From assembly GCA_029255685.2 (NCBI GenBank), contig CM055317.2:76745460-76809459 (forward strand): DNA of 64,000 nt. Reading direction: 5' to 3'. Below the pieces are notes generated by a model. The model saw only the letters and a list, made by a program, of their open reading frames with translations, searched no databases and was not told the origin of the DNA. The first letter of the stretch is position 1. Each line of letters starts with the position of its first letter. This stretch comes from Silene conica (lineage: Eukaryota; Streptophyta; Magnoliopsida; Caryophyllales; Caryophyllaceae). This document shows, in pieces, positions 16,318-28,000 of the stretch. A program made the translations under genes and the position numbers.

Positions 16318-17110
16318 TTCTGCACCAAATGAAAACTGTTACTATAACAAAAGAATAATATAAGACGGTTTTAACTTAAGACGGTTTTCAGCAAAACTTA
16401 CTGATAATCACAAATGTGAAGAAATGGGGAAATGAATGAGTGAAATGAGTGTAAGTTGAGAAAATGAATAGATTTTATAGTGGTAAGACGGGTAACTGAT
16501 CATTTGGGAGAAGGTTAATGATGGCAAAAAACGGTAAAAAAAGAAGAGAAAAATGATGAACAATGATATGTTTGTGCGTCTCCACAACAATCATGGCAGC
16601 TCTACTTGTAGAGTTGTACACAGGCCAGTAATTAAGGCGATATTCGTGACAAGCTTTTAAGGTGTAGATAGGGAAAAAAAGCAAGTTATTTGTAATTTTC
16701 TAAACATTTTTACTTTTATCTTACCTAACGATATGAACGATATATAACTTATTATAAGTTTGTCACGGATATATCTGTCACTAATCGATTAAGGCGGAGA
16801 TATAGGGGACAGTGCAAGGCAGGGCAGTGTGAGCGTATCTTGTGTGTTTGGTTGCATGTCATGATGTATTATTATTATTATCATTAAGTTTATACAATGA
16901 TGACTCTTTTACTGACCCCCTTCTTAAATTAGCTGCATGGTTTACCCTTCTTATCGTCGTCGTCATCATCATTAACTCTTTCAATTACTCCCTCCTCCCG
17001 ACCTCCCCTCTCCTTTCTTAGATCATGTTTTATCATTACACTAGCATACATTATGGGCCGAATTATTTTTCTGACTTCACACTAACCCTAAGACGAAAGT
17101 CCGTCTTAAT
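16318..17110. other. Upstream region of the ZPR gene
   Basis: AT-rich intergenic DNA upstream of the minus-strand ZPR gene. It contains short TAT and CGT/CAT microsatellites near 16870 and 16955, and the 'atcattac' partial HD-ZIP III-type site at 17032-17039. No other gene was seen. Confidence 0.4.
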
Positions 17111-17630
17111 TAGGGTGTAACCAAACCGATTTGAGTTCGAGCACGGGTGGGTTCGGAATCGGCTCAAGATCTTGACCTTGAACTCAGAATCAGCTCGGAA
17201 TTTTTCCGAGCTTAAAAAATCAAAGCTCTGAATCAGCTCAGATTAGGCTCGAGCTCTATTCGAGCTCGGTTAAATCATTTTTTTCTTTACTTTCTTGAAC
17301 TTATAAGTCAAAATAAAAATAAAAATATTTTAATACAAATGCAAATATAAAATACTTATTGTATATAAGAAACATATGATTATAAATGTTAAAATAACAT
17401 TTTATTAGGAACAAAAATAATTACAAAATGACAAAATAACTAAAAATAATAGATAAAACGAGTTTAACCGAACTTCCGATTTCGAGCTTTACTAAGCTCG
17501 GAATCGGCTCGGATTTGGTGCACCCCGACTCAAAATCGTCTCGGAATTAGTTTTGACCGATTTCGAGCCGAGCTTTGATCGAGCTGATTCCGAGGGCTCT
17601 ACGAGCCGACTCAAATCATTTACAGCCCTA
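17111..17630. mobile_element. Non-autonomous hAT element
   Basis: The ends are 'tagggtgtaac' and the inverse of 'tacagcccta'. They are flanked by a perfect 8-bp duplication 'gtcttaat' at 17103-17110 and 17631-17638, the hAT hallmark. Subterminal 'gagctcg', 'gagccg' and 'ggaatcggctc' motifs repeat in both arms, as is common for hAT transposase binding sites. There is no transposase frame. The length is 520 bp. Confidence 0.85.
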
Positions 17631-18549
17631 GTCTTAATAATAAAACGGGAAAAATATCAACTTATATAGTTTTATAAGACAAATCTTTTGTTATTTTTCA
17701 ATGACTTAACCTATTTTAAACTTAAAACAAACCGTCTTAAATGGAATTTTGCCGATTTATTATTGGAATTGTTATTCATTATCAACAAAATTACTCGCTT
17801 CGATTTTTTTTATATTCTCTCATTTCTATTTTTGTGGTCATACTTAAAATTGAACCGATATCTGTGTATTGAACAATTTTTATTTTATGTTATATTATTA
17901 TACATTTTGTCTAACTTTACAATTTTTTGTTTCATAAAACTCAAAATCTTTATTGTTAACATTTTTTTACGCACCCCCTTCATCAAGTCTTAGAAACGAC
18001 TATGTTCTCCGTTTTTACGCTTTTAGGATACAAGCTCACTTACTTATGCGCTGGTCTCATACAACTAATTTTATAAGCCCGTTGCAAATGACCTAACATA
18101 TAAAACAAGTTGATCAAATAAAATGCAAGGGATCAAATTGACCGAAACGGAAGAAGTAACATCTTAAAAATGACTCGATCTTAATATGATCCGGAAGAAC
18201 TTGTTTGTCTATGTAGCCTCAAATTGAACACTAAAACTTGAGAGAGACGATTTTTCAATAAATTATTACACCATTCTTTTGTACCCTTTTATTTGTATTT
18301 CGTGACCCTTTTGTCATTGATCGTACCAAAGTAATTTCGTTAATTATTTACATAATAATTGTACACATTTTATCTTTAATAATGATTTTTACCTATTATA
18401 TTAGTTTTAGTACCATTTTTTTTAAAATTTGTACAATAGTCTCTCAATAAACTTATTGGGTACGATCTTTCAGAGTTTCAAGAGACCTAACTGCAAATTG
18501 AATCCCACGACACATGACCTGGTTTGACGTGCTTCAAGGTGTAATCTTA
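17631..18549. other. Intergenic AT-rich DNA
   Basis: A 101-codon frame at 17688-17993 is Phe/Leu/Ile-rich and matches what AT-rich noncoding DNA yields by chance. I see no gene or clear repeat here. Confidence 0.4.
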
Positions 18550-19505
18550 TCTATATAATTACAGAAACACTTAGGAAGCCTTCGTTGAGCCACGTCATCC
18601 ACACATGTTTTTTTTTCTTTTTTTTTTTTTAATCTATCAGGTGGGACCCGCAATTTCTTTGATGAATTTCTTACGCGATAACTGCCTGATATTCGATATT
18701 GCATGCTTGACCATAGTTTTAGAAATATTACGCAACATTTGTAATATACTTTCGTAAATATTAAATAATGGATACACAAATATAGTTTATATAATATGAA
18801 ATTAAATATTATAAAATAATACAGCTTTAGGTCATTTGTATTACATTAACTTTGATATTATATACTCAAAAACTAAAATATAATAATTTCGAATAATGTC
18901 CTACTAAAACTATTACATAACAATTTATATTTAATAAATAATTACAATACACAATATAATAATTAAGACCCGTGAATTTTTACAATCGAAAAAAATTGAG
19001 TAAAGTTAAATAATAATGACACGATAAAAAAATGGGATATTGAAATTGCAAAAGAAAAATACCATAATAGATATACTTAACATTCACAAAAATAAGAGTA
19101 ATTACGGGTTTTGTAGGACAATCATATCTTTTACCCTAGGTAAGTTGAAACCAGCGGCTTTCAAACCATCTCTAAAGAATTCGACATGTTGACAACTCTG
19201 ATTTATGAGTGAGTTGTGACGATGAAAAATGCATATATAATGAAGAAAATTTAGAGATTTTTGTATTAACATTTACTTATCATTGTATATTATTATTCCG
19301 TTTTGATATTTCAAATTTATATAGATCATTGAGTTTTGATATACTTTGAATATAAACTATGTTGTTAATATTACAATATTTTTAGTATGTCGGTCATATG
19401 AAATTATATTACAAATCGAAAATCTTAAATATGACTAATCATTATTTTAAACATTATTCATAAATAATAATAATTGAAACTACAATTGCACAGGATTAAA
19501 ACTAG
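18550..19505 (+). mobile_element. Non-autonomous Helitron
   Basis: It starts with TC ('TCTATATAATTACAG', preceded by A) and has 'gagccacgtcatcc' shortly after, typical of a common plant Helitron family. It ends 'attaaaactag' followed by T at 19506. A degenerate hairpin ('caattgcacagg') precedes the end. The A|TC...CTAG|T arrangement fits Helitron insertion without target duplication. It is 956 bp with no RepHel frame. Confidence 0.6.
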
Positions 19506-19684
19506 TATGTCTTCAACCTAAAATAGTTCCCTTCTACGTGAATTTTTTTTTTACCAATGATCTAGTAAAACATTATTACTACATTTCCCAAATTAATTAT
19601 TAAGAAAAAAACATGTTATTAGCTACTACTCGTAGTATTTAATTGGTGTAACTATAAGAGTAAATTAATAATTACTTCCACTTA

Positions 19685-20410
19685 TATATCACTTTTCTAA
19701 AAAAACTCGTTTTCAATTTTTTTATTAAATTATCCCTCAAAATGTTATCGGGTTATAAATTGCACCCAAATAGTCGTTTTGGTAACGGAATCCGTCCAAA
19801 TTTAAATTTTTGTTTAAAATTTTAATTTTATAACCAAAATACCTTGTCTTTTCCCTCCTGCGGCCTCCCTGCGTCTCTTTCTCTTCCCTTCTTATGGTTT
19901 TCCTCCTTCCTTCTTCCCCTCCTTCTTCTTCTTCTACGTTTACTGCGCGTTTTGTTTTTCCTTTTCTTCTGCGGTTTCTCCTTCTCCTTCCTCCTTCTTC
20001 CTCCTCCCTCCTCCTTCCCCTTCCCCTTCCCCTTCCCCTTCCTTCTTCTTCTTCTGCGTTTTCTTCTTCTTCCTCCTTCTCCTTCTTCCTCCTTCCTCCT
20101 TCTCCTTCTTAATTATTACATACCCATTCGATTTTTAATTGTTTAAAAAAATAAGATTAATGAAAAAAAGAAGAAGAAATTAGAAGAAGCAGCAGCAGCA
20201 ACATTAATGGCGGGGAAGAAGAAAGAAAAGAGCAAAAAAGAAAAGAATACAAGGGTATTTTCATCAAAAAATAAGACTTGAAGAATATATAAGGGTATTT
20301 TCGTCAAAAAATAAGACTTTTCGCGGGAAATTCAAATTGGGGAGACCATTTTGAGGGACAAATTTAATAAAAAGTTTTAAAAAAACGAGTGTTTTTAGAA
20401 AAGTGGTATA
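19685..20410. mobile_element. TIR element containing a polypyrimidine tract
   Basis: The left end 'tatatcacttttctaaaaa' is matched by the inverse of the right end 'tttttagaaaagtggtata'. The similarity continues for about 60 bp through 'ttattaaatt' and 'ccctcaaaatg'. The interior (19846-20111) is almost pure C and T on the plus strand, and the right half is purine-rich. The flanks share only TA, so the superfamily is uncertain. A related left end appears at about 62940. Confidence 0.6.
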
Positions 20411-20807
20411 TAATAGTACAGCTTTTTTTCGAGAAATTTTTACTCTTACGAAATCTCCTAATAAAAAAAGAAGTGGCGAAGTGTATAAAACATAGCAAAA
20501 TGTTTGGGGGTAAATTTGAAAGAAGATTCGTGGGAGTTTCCAGCCACTTTCTTTGCAACTTCCCTATTATTTACCATAGCTTTCAATTTCCATGCATATA
20601 TAAAAACGCATATACTCACATTTGGTTGACACTTCGAAAAATTCTACCAATTTTCATAGTTTCTTACTTTCTTAAACCACTTTTCATAGTTTTTCTATGT
20701 GCTATGTATAGCCAATTAACAACTTTTCATGATTTTCGACCTAAATTTATTTGAATTCCTTAGTCGACCGAATTCCCTTTGGCGCCACAAGTCCAACAAT
20801 CCATTGC

Positions 20808-21215
20808 ATGTCATTGCAGGCTACTGATACTGATACTGATACTGATACGGTGATAGCCATGGTAGCTTTTGTAATTATAGCATGCCTAGCATATATTGCC
20901 TTAGAGCATTTCCATGACGCCTGCTTTGAGTCGCCATTTCGACCAAAATACCTCGGGAAGAAGAAGTACTTGCTGAAATTTGTAGTTCGGCTTCTGTATA
21001 GGGTCGTCTTACTTAGTCTTGTGTATCGTGTTGTAAGGATGTTTCCTTTCGGAGGAGTACTCCTTTTCTATGTTATACTTGTAAGCGCGATACAATGTTA
21101 TGAGTGTCGTATGTGTGACGATGAATTACGTGACATTAGGAGAAAGGAAAGTGCGCGAAGAAGACGAAATCGTGCGAGAACATCTCCCACTGTACAGTTG
21201 ATGTGTATTTGCTAA
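20808..21215 (+). CDS. Small predicted membrane protein, family not recognised
   Basis: An uninterrupted 135-codon frame starts at the first ATG (20808). A short (DT)n stretch is encoded by four TACTGA-type repeats. Then come a hydrophobic segment 'VIAMVAFVIIACLAYIAL' (15-32), an acidic and His loop, and a second hydrophobic region at about 63-97 ('LLSLVYRVVRMFPFGGVLLF'). Next is 'CYECRMCDDEL' and a very basic tail ending 'RRRRNRAR' plus about ten residues. The layout suggests two membrane passes with a basic soluble end. A TATA-like 'catatataaaaac' lies at 20594-20606. Base composition is more balanced than the flanks, which supports coding, but I know no homologue. It could be a lineage-specific gene or a chance frame. 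Confidence 0.45.
   Translation: MSLQATDTDTDTDTVIAMVAFVIIACLAYIALEHFHDACFESPFRPKYLGKKKYLLKFVVRLLYRVVLLSLVYRVVRMFPFGGVLLFYVILVSAIQCYECRMCDDELRDIRRKESARRRRNRARTSPTVQLMCIC
20821..20848. repeat. (TACTGA)n hexanucleotide microsatellite inside a reading frame
   Basis: Four units encode alternating Asp and Thr near the N-terminus of the small membrane protein. A six-base unit keeps the frame if the repeat number changes. Confidence 0.85.
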
Positions 21216-21286
21216 ATGAGAGCATTGTTTAGCGTAAACTGAGTAAATTGATTGATGCTGATATCTACAACGGTATAAAAAAGTGT

Positions 21287-21292
21287 AAAAAA
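21287..21292 (-). terminator. Pol III T6 terminator of tRNA-Ala
   Basis: Six T residues (minus strand) directly follow the discriminator base of the tRNA, the expected RNA polymerase III stop. Confidence 0.85.
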
Positions 21293-21365
21293 TGGAGATG
21301 CGGGGTATCGATCCCCGTACCTCTCGCATGCTAAGCGAGCGCTCTACCATCTGAGCTACATCCCC
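21293..21365 (-). tRNA. trnA-AGC: tRNA-Ala (anticodon AGC)
   Basis: A 73-nt minus-strand cloverleaf. The acceptor GGGGATG pairs with CATCTCC, including a G3-U70 wobble, the identity element of alanine tRNAs. The D arm is GCTC/GAGC, the anticodon stem CTCGC/GCGAG encloses TTAGCAT (anticodon AGC), the variable loop has 5 nt, and the T arm is CGGGG/CCCCG. A-box (TAGCTCAGATGG) and B-box (GATCGATACC) promoters are internal. There is no intron and no encoded CCA, as usual for eukaryotic nuclear tRNA genes. Confidence 0.97.
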
Positions 21366-22029
21366 TTTGACAGACTATCATAAACTTAAAGCTTAATATT
21401 GGATTATTCTATCATCATCTTCTCTGGCTCACCTGTCTCATAAGTCATAAGCTTCAATGATTTATCACCAACTGAAACTATAAATTTGTCGCAATCACAA
21501 TCGTAAATGCAAGGGTTTGTAGAGCATTTGGGTAATATCGATCATCTTGATTTCGTGGTTAGTTATTACGCAGCAATGCAGCATCCAACCCTTTGACAAC
21601 CTTGAACTGATTATGGATAACCCTTTCTGTTAGCATTAGCTTTGTATTTGTAGTATACTTAGATTTATCTGTCCTTTCCCAACAAAGTAACAACAAAGAT
21701 CCACGATGACCACTGATATTGTTGAGTCGGAGCGAGTCTATAGAAATTGTTTGCTAGTTTTATGAAATTCACTTATAGATCCTCGGCGAGTGATTTCAGA
21801 TAGAGAGCAAACATATCGGCTCCATCTTGTACTATTGTCCTTCACTTTCCTTAGTCATCCTATAATAAGCGATAACTGGGTTGTATTCCAGAAAAAAAAA
21901 GTTGTGATGTTTCAATGAAGCGCAAAACAAATCATCTTCAATGTAAGCATCACATTGATGGGTTTGTTGACATACATTAGCTATTAGCTTGAATGCTTGT
22001 CGGTATAGTTTCTGGGATGTTTGGGACTC

Positions 22030-25000
22030 TTAAGCATCGACGACCACCTTGGAATCAACTTCAGAGATCTCCTGAAAGAAGGCCTTGAAATGCTTGTAAG
22101 AGTACATTACATCGTCGACTGCACACATCTCTCGTATGCTGTGCATGGATAACTGGGGTGCCCCAACATCAACTGTACGAATCCCTACACCACTTGCCAC
22201 GATGGGTCCAATTGTCGAACCACAAGCTGTGTCGTTTCGTACCACAAAATCCTGCAATTGGCAATATCTATCAGTTTAAATGTTTCAGGTAAAAGAGCGT
22301 AAATCATATAAGAAATTAGGACTTCAAAGTTCAAACAGCAGAATTTGTCTCATCGGATCGAGTCACTTGTCAAACGGGGTTGGTGGGTTGGGTTCAAGCA
22401 TATGGGTGCGGTCACAATACAAGTTTGGTTGTGCGGGTCATGGGCCAGATTAGAGCCCGAATACGGGCTAATGAGGATCTATCCAAACAAAAAGGAAATG
22501 AAGATCTAATTGGTAATCACTTCTATATGGAGTTACGCACATATAGTCCAATAGAAGGAAAGAAAAAGCGTAAGAACATGCCTGCACAGGAAGCTCGTGT
22601 TTTTCTCCAATCTCCCTAAATATAAATGAGGTTACAGCATTTGTTGCATAACGTTGATTTGCATTGTGTTTGATGACCAATCCTCCATGCATTTTGGGCT
22701 GATGATTCTCCTCATGCTTGTCCTGATGATAGATTTTGAGGTTAAAAACATATTCATTGATTGATGACTAGTAAAGAAGTTATCCTAGTGCCGTAAAGAG
22801 TAGGATGCGCACCATGTAGTTAGGATGTAACGCATGAGCCATATCAGCAGAAACAAAAAAACTCTTCTGCACTGCTTTCTTGAGAATCTGAAAGAGTAAA
22901 AATCAGAATGGACGAAATCAGTTTAGTACAAATTTCAGCACTGCTCATTCTATCTATCATGGTTCCAAGAAGTATTTAAATTAAATGAGACGAACATAGA
23001 GATACTATTTGGACCTACTTCCATTGATAAATATATAATGGGTGCCGAATTGACAATGCAAATGCATCTTTAGACAGTACTAAACATTATATCAGTGAAT
23101 AAATCATCAAACAATTGAAGTAGCGGTATGTCAATAGGATAGATGATCTCCTAGAAGATAGGGCAATGGTATTTTACTATCTTTTAGCCATTTAATCATA
23201 TATTTCTCTGCACAAATTCCATTGTTTCACATCATGGCGCACTAGACCAATAATAAGCACAGCCAAATAGAGGAAAGGGTGAACTTTCACAGAACATATC
23301 AGTTCACAACGTACAATAAAATGGTATTTTATATCAATAATCACCTTAAAATCTGAGCTGAAAGCATGTGTAATTCGCGACATGGCATCCACTATGACAG
23401 GAGATCCTGCTCCCTGAGCTGAATTAGATCCAACTTCCTCATGATCAAAGAGTGCCACCACTCTAACACCGACTTCATCATCAAGACTTCCCTCAGAGGT
23501 CGTCGAATCTATTAATGCCTGGAAACAACAAAGTTTAGCTAGTTAGTTCAAAGAGGGATAAATTAAGTAATCATCACAATGTTTCCTCATGCCTCAAAGA
23601 CAAGGGCTAATAGGACATAATATCAGCATCACAGAAGAATGTTAACCAAATCAAATCAAACTCAGAAACGCATGAAGTAAAAATTGAACTTAAATTATAT
23701 GGTTTCCAACTTTCCGTGCACTTTAAGTTGGGGACCTTGGAGTGTTTTCAGATCAAACTACTTTTTAGAGGATAAGATTCTAAAAGCAATAAAATTACTC
23801 CAGAAATAGGGGATCAAGGCCCAATGCATAAGCAAAAGCAAGGGAAGGAAACCATAGTGTAAAAATCTTCATAGAAACATAAAAATAGTTGTTTCTTGCT
23901 CCCCGAGGGTAGAAGGGTAACCCAGTGCAAATGTATTGGTTGACCCCCGTCTAAACTAATCTTACATACTATAACTACCATACGCATTCCCAGCCGTATT
24001 GATATGCATTAGTGCATTACTCATACTACTACTAGTTTGATTGGACCATCAAAATCAAAACTCTTTGTCACCCTCTGACATCGTATTCATCCTAGAAGGG
24101 TCACTATACACTATACAGGCTTCAGTGCCACAGATCTGCTTCGCAAATGCTGGGTATTGTCTTCTTCTAGCAAGTTACATTGAGTGAACATTCCCAGGTC
24201 GCAAAACATATATTCGTCTGAAACAAAAGAATTTACGGCCATCTGCAGGGCATTTTCTGAACATTGTGAGTTGTGACTCAAACAAATACACCAACCATTT
24301 AACCCCCCCACCAGAAGAAATTCTCTGCATAACTTTGAAGAAATGATAAATGACAATGTTTTTAATGGTACAAGAGAACAAGACACTGTATGTGTAATTC
24401 TAGGGTTTAAACTTGCTTTCGCAGTTCTTTCACGAATACACAACAAAATTTCAAAAACCCATATAAAAGCATTAAAATTTATATGGTCTGATCATAAGCA
24501 AGGTGAAGACAATCATTTTTGTGGTTTCATAATGCAAAGTGAAAGACAAAGGATCTGCATTCCAAATGCAATTTAAAGAAGTTGGGCAGCTCAAAGCCTC
24601 AAATTATGTGATTCAGAGAGATTTCAGAAGCCAAACCTTCAAAGAACAAAATGAACTGCATAAATTATCAAGCCTTCCAGAGAACACAAACTCCTTCAGC
24701 GCACCGGCTATTATGCTGGGTTGGGTATCACATGCTTGCAACTCAAAATCACAAATATCACCAGGTTCACAACCAGCATCTTCTGCAAGCAGCTGGTTGA
24801 ATAAGATTATCAATAAGGTGAGAACACAGAGGAAGAAATGGATAACTGCCTATGAATGTGTTTGGACTTTGGACTCCTATAACAATGGTTGAAGCAAAAG
24901 TACACCTAATAGCATATAGAAGTGAATATCCAAACCTTAAGCAAAAGGGAATGGTGTTTCTGGTCCTTTGGCTTTGACTTTTCAGTCGAATTTTCATGTT

Positions 25001-28000
25001 CAGCTACATCCTTTTCACTAACAACCTTGTTGAGCTCATCCTGAAATATACTAACAACGTCATCAACACTATTAAAACAGACATGCTTTGAAAAAGAATG
25101 CCATAATGTTGTTGTCAGAAGGAGACATGGTATGAGAGGTATCTACATAATACTAAAAGAAGGCTAAAGAGCTAGATATCCTCTCTTTAGATAACAGACA
25201 TGCTTTGCAAAAGAACGTCATAATGTTGTCAGAAGGAGAAATGGTATAAAAGGTATCTACATAATACTAAAAGAAGGCTAAAGAACTAAAAATCCTCTCT
25301 TTAGAAGCGGTTGCAAAGTCAAGTATTTAATTAGATAAATAATTGTTGCTATAATGCTATATTCAATTAAAATATAAGGTCTCAGTTTCCATTCAAATAA
25401 CCTTAAAAACAGCTTCGCACGCTAATTCTCACAAACTACGTACAAAGTAAGAGGGCCTAAGACAATTGACGGTAAGGTACTTTGCATTATAAATTACTGG
25501 ATATGCGATAAGCTAAAAGTAGCGATTCATCAACAGGGGGAGCTGACAAAAAAACATTGTCAAAGGAGTGGATACATTAACTGATGAGTCCTAGGTAAGA
25601 TTTCCTAGAAATATAACTAATTCCAAGTCTTTGCATTCCAAAGACCAAACCAACTTTTGAGTTTTAATCACTTGCACAGTTATACTTAGTTTTACACAAT
25701 TCAGTATTTCAGTTATATATTTATTCATTAGGCCATTACCAATTTATTTTCTCTACACGTCAAATAAAATACCCACTAAACAAGTTATTTTAGTGAAACA
25801 CACAAGGATAATCAGGAAATAAGCAATGACTGTAATGGGGAAGAGTTCACTTTCCACGCGTAACACCAGTTGTACACTGCCTTCATTGTTGAATATCTTG
25901 AAACGAAGTATGTGAGTTTCAGTGTGAAATAAAGAAGTTAGCTTAATGTGTTGTGTTTGTTGTTTTCTGGTGCACTTGGAAAAGAACATAATTCATGAAT
26001 GATTTAAGGCGAAAATTGTTCTGTTGACTTTGTTTGGGGGACGATTATCTTTCTTGCATATTCTTGTCCACGCAGCTGTCTTTAGAGGGAACTTAAGAGC
26101 ATGTACAATGGGAGTTCTCCCAGTGCTCTCCAAGATGGTCGCAATTTTTTTAGAGCGATAAGGACTACTGTTTGCCAACAATAAGGTCGTCTTTTATGTT
26201 TTTGTGTGCTCACCAGAGAATAAAATGGAGAAAAGCTCTCTTGAAGCTATCTCTCCACTTAAAGTACATTATTAACATGCAAGGACGTGAGAGGGGAAAA
26301 ATTCCAACTTTTCTTTGTGAATGTAAAAAAGCTGGGATCAAATTTGAAATGAAGAGCTTTGTTATCATGGGTGTAAAATTATTAGGTTTTCTCCAGTGAG
26401 TGAGAATGTAAATAGAGAGCAAAATAGGTGCTCATAATCTTTTACCATTGTACTTGCTCAAGTAACTCATCCAAAGACAATGGGCACTAGTGTAAAACTG
26501 TAAATTCATGTGTTGATCAATGAAGATTCTTCGCCCTCCCTAGTTTATTTATTTAAATGGAGGTTATTACAGGGAAAAAAAATACCCCGTAACACAATTT
26601 CACTTATCTTTTAAATTATTTATCTCCCATCTCAATGCCTTTCATACACTCTCAAGTCTCAACATCTACATCTATCAAAAAAGGTTTGCTTAAACATCTT
26701 AGGATGTGAAGAGGGAGTAGTGCAGTTGTGTAAAATATATTAGGTAGGTAGCTAGTAGAGTTTCCTTCACGCAATTCGGCTATTTACTTTGACTCAATTT
26801 GATGAAATAAGAAAGATTATACTGGAATAGTGGAATATAGAAAGATCGGCCCGACTTAGTTGAGTAAAATGGAAAGAAAAAGTATGATTTTGAATGTTTT
26901 ACTAATGTTTATGTACGAAAAAAAACATTTGTATTCAAAATTCTATTTATATTCTTACTATCTTTTTTCTTTTGAGTCATTCCATGAAAATGGTGAAAGG
27001 GAATAAATAGAAGACAAATTAGGGTCATAACTCATAACTAAGAGCAAATAGGGTAGCTAGTGGCTAACAAACCGGACGTAAAGTATAGGTGTTATGTGGA
27101 AACAATTGCTCTAGGTCTTTTCAGAACTAGTTATTTACTCATTTGGCAGATGATAAAACCATAAATCATCATGCAATTTTCAGGTAAATTTCGTGAACGA
27201 ATGTAAATGAACACATGAATCATAAAAACATAAAGGCAAACACATGTACCTTAACTGAAGTGGCCAATACTGGGGCAAGATGACTTTGTGTATTTGGCTT
27301 AAAACCGTCGGAATTCCTAATAATGTAGAAATATTGTAAGATTTTTAAGTATAATGATAATTGACAAAAGGAATGCTATGGATGAGCATGTAACCTATCC
27401 AGGTGAATTGCTAATGTAGGTATTCGCATTATAGGGTCTTGAATCCTGACGAGTCGGTGAGAGTAAGAGCTGACACCATTTTGAACTTGTTTAACAACTA
27501 TGCGTCCAGCAACAGCCAAATCTCGATCAAACCATGTATGCCATAATCCTCCTCCATAGGTCTGAACACCGACCTCTAGAAAGCCTCCTTTAGATACCTA
27601 AGCCAAGAATGTTAAACGTGTTTTATAAAGCACATATCTTCTTAAATAACACAGTACGCTCAGTCGAGCCCCGTTTTAGGGCGTTAACACTCGACCTCAT
27701 TCTTCTCCTCTCACTAACGCTCGAGCCCCATCCATTCTATGGGTGTATGCAATCAAGCCTATCTACTCTCCTCTCACTATCGATCGAGTCCCATTTCGCG
27801 TAAACACCCTCTCCTCATCTTCATACTTCAGACGAGCCCCCTCTCTCTTACGGTCGAGCCTTTTTCCTACGGGTCCTTTGCAGTCGAGTCTCAACGCTCT
27901 CTCCTTTTAGGAGATCCACTTGACCTTTCCTCATCCTTTCTCTTTCCGATACATTCACAGACTTTCACACCGCGCACTCCTGACGTGAAGTCAGTGACGA

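Noticed and set aside
19844..20146. Ser/Leu/Pro/Phe-only reading frames
   Set aside because: They arise from a polypyrimidine tract inside a transposon.
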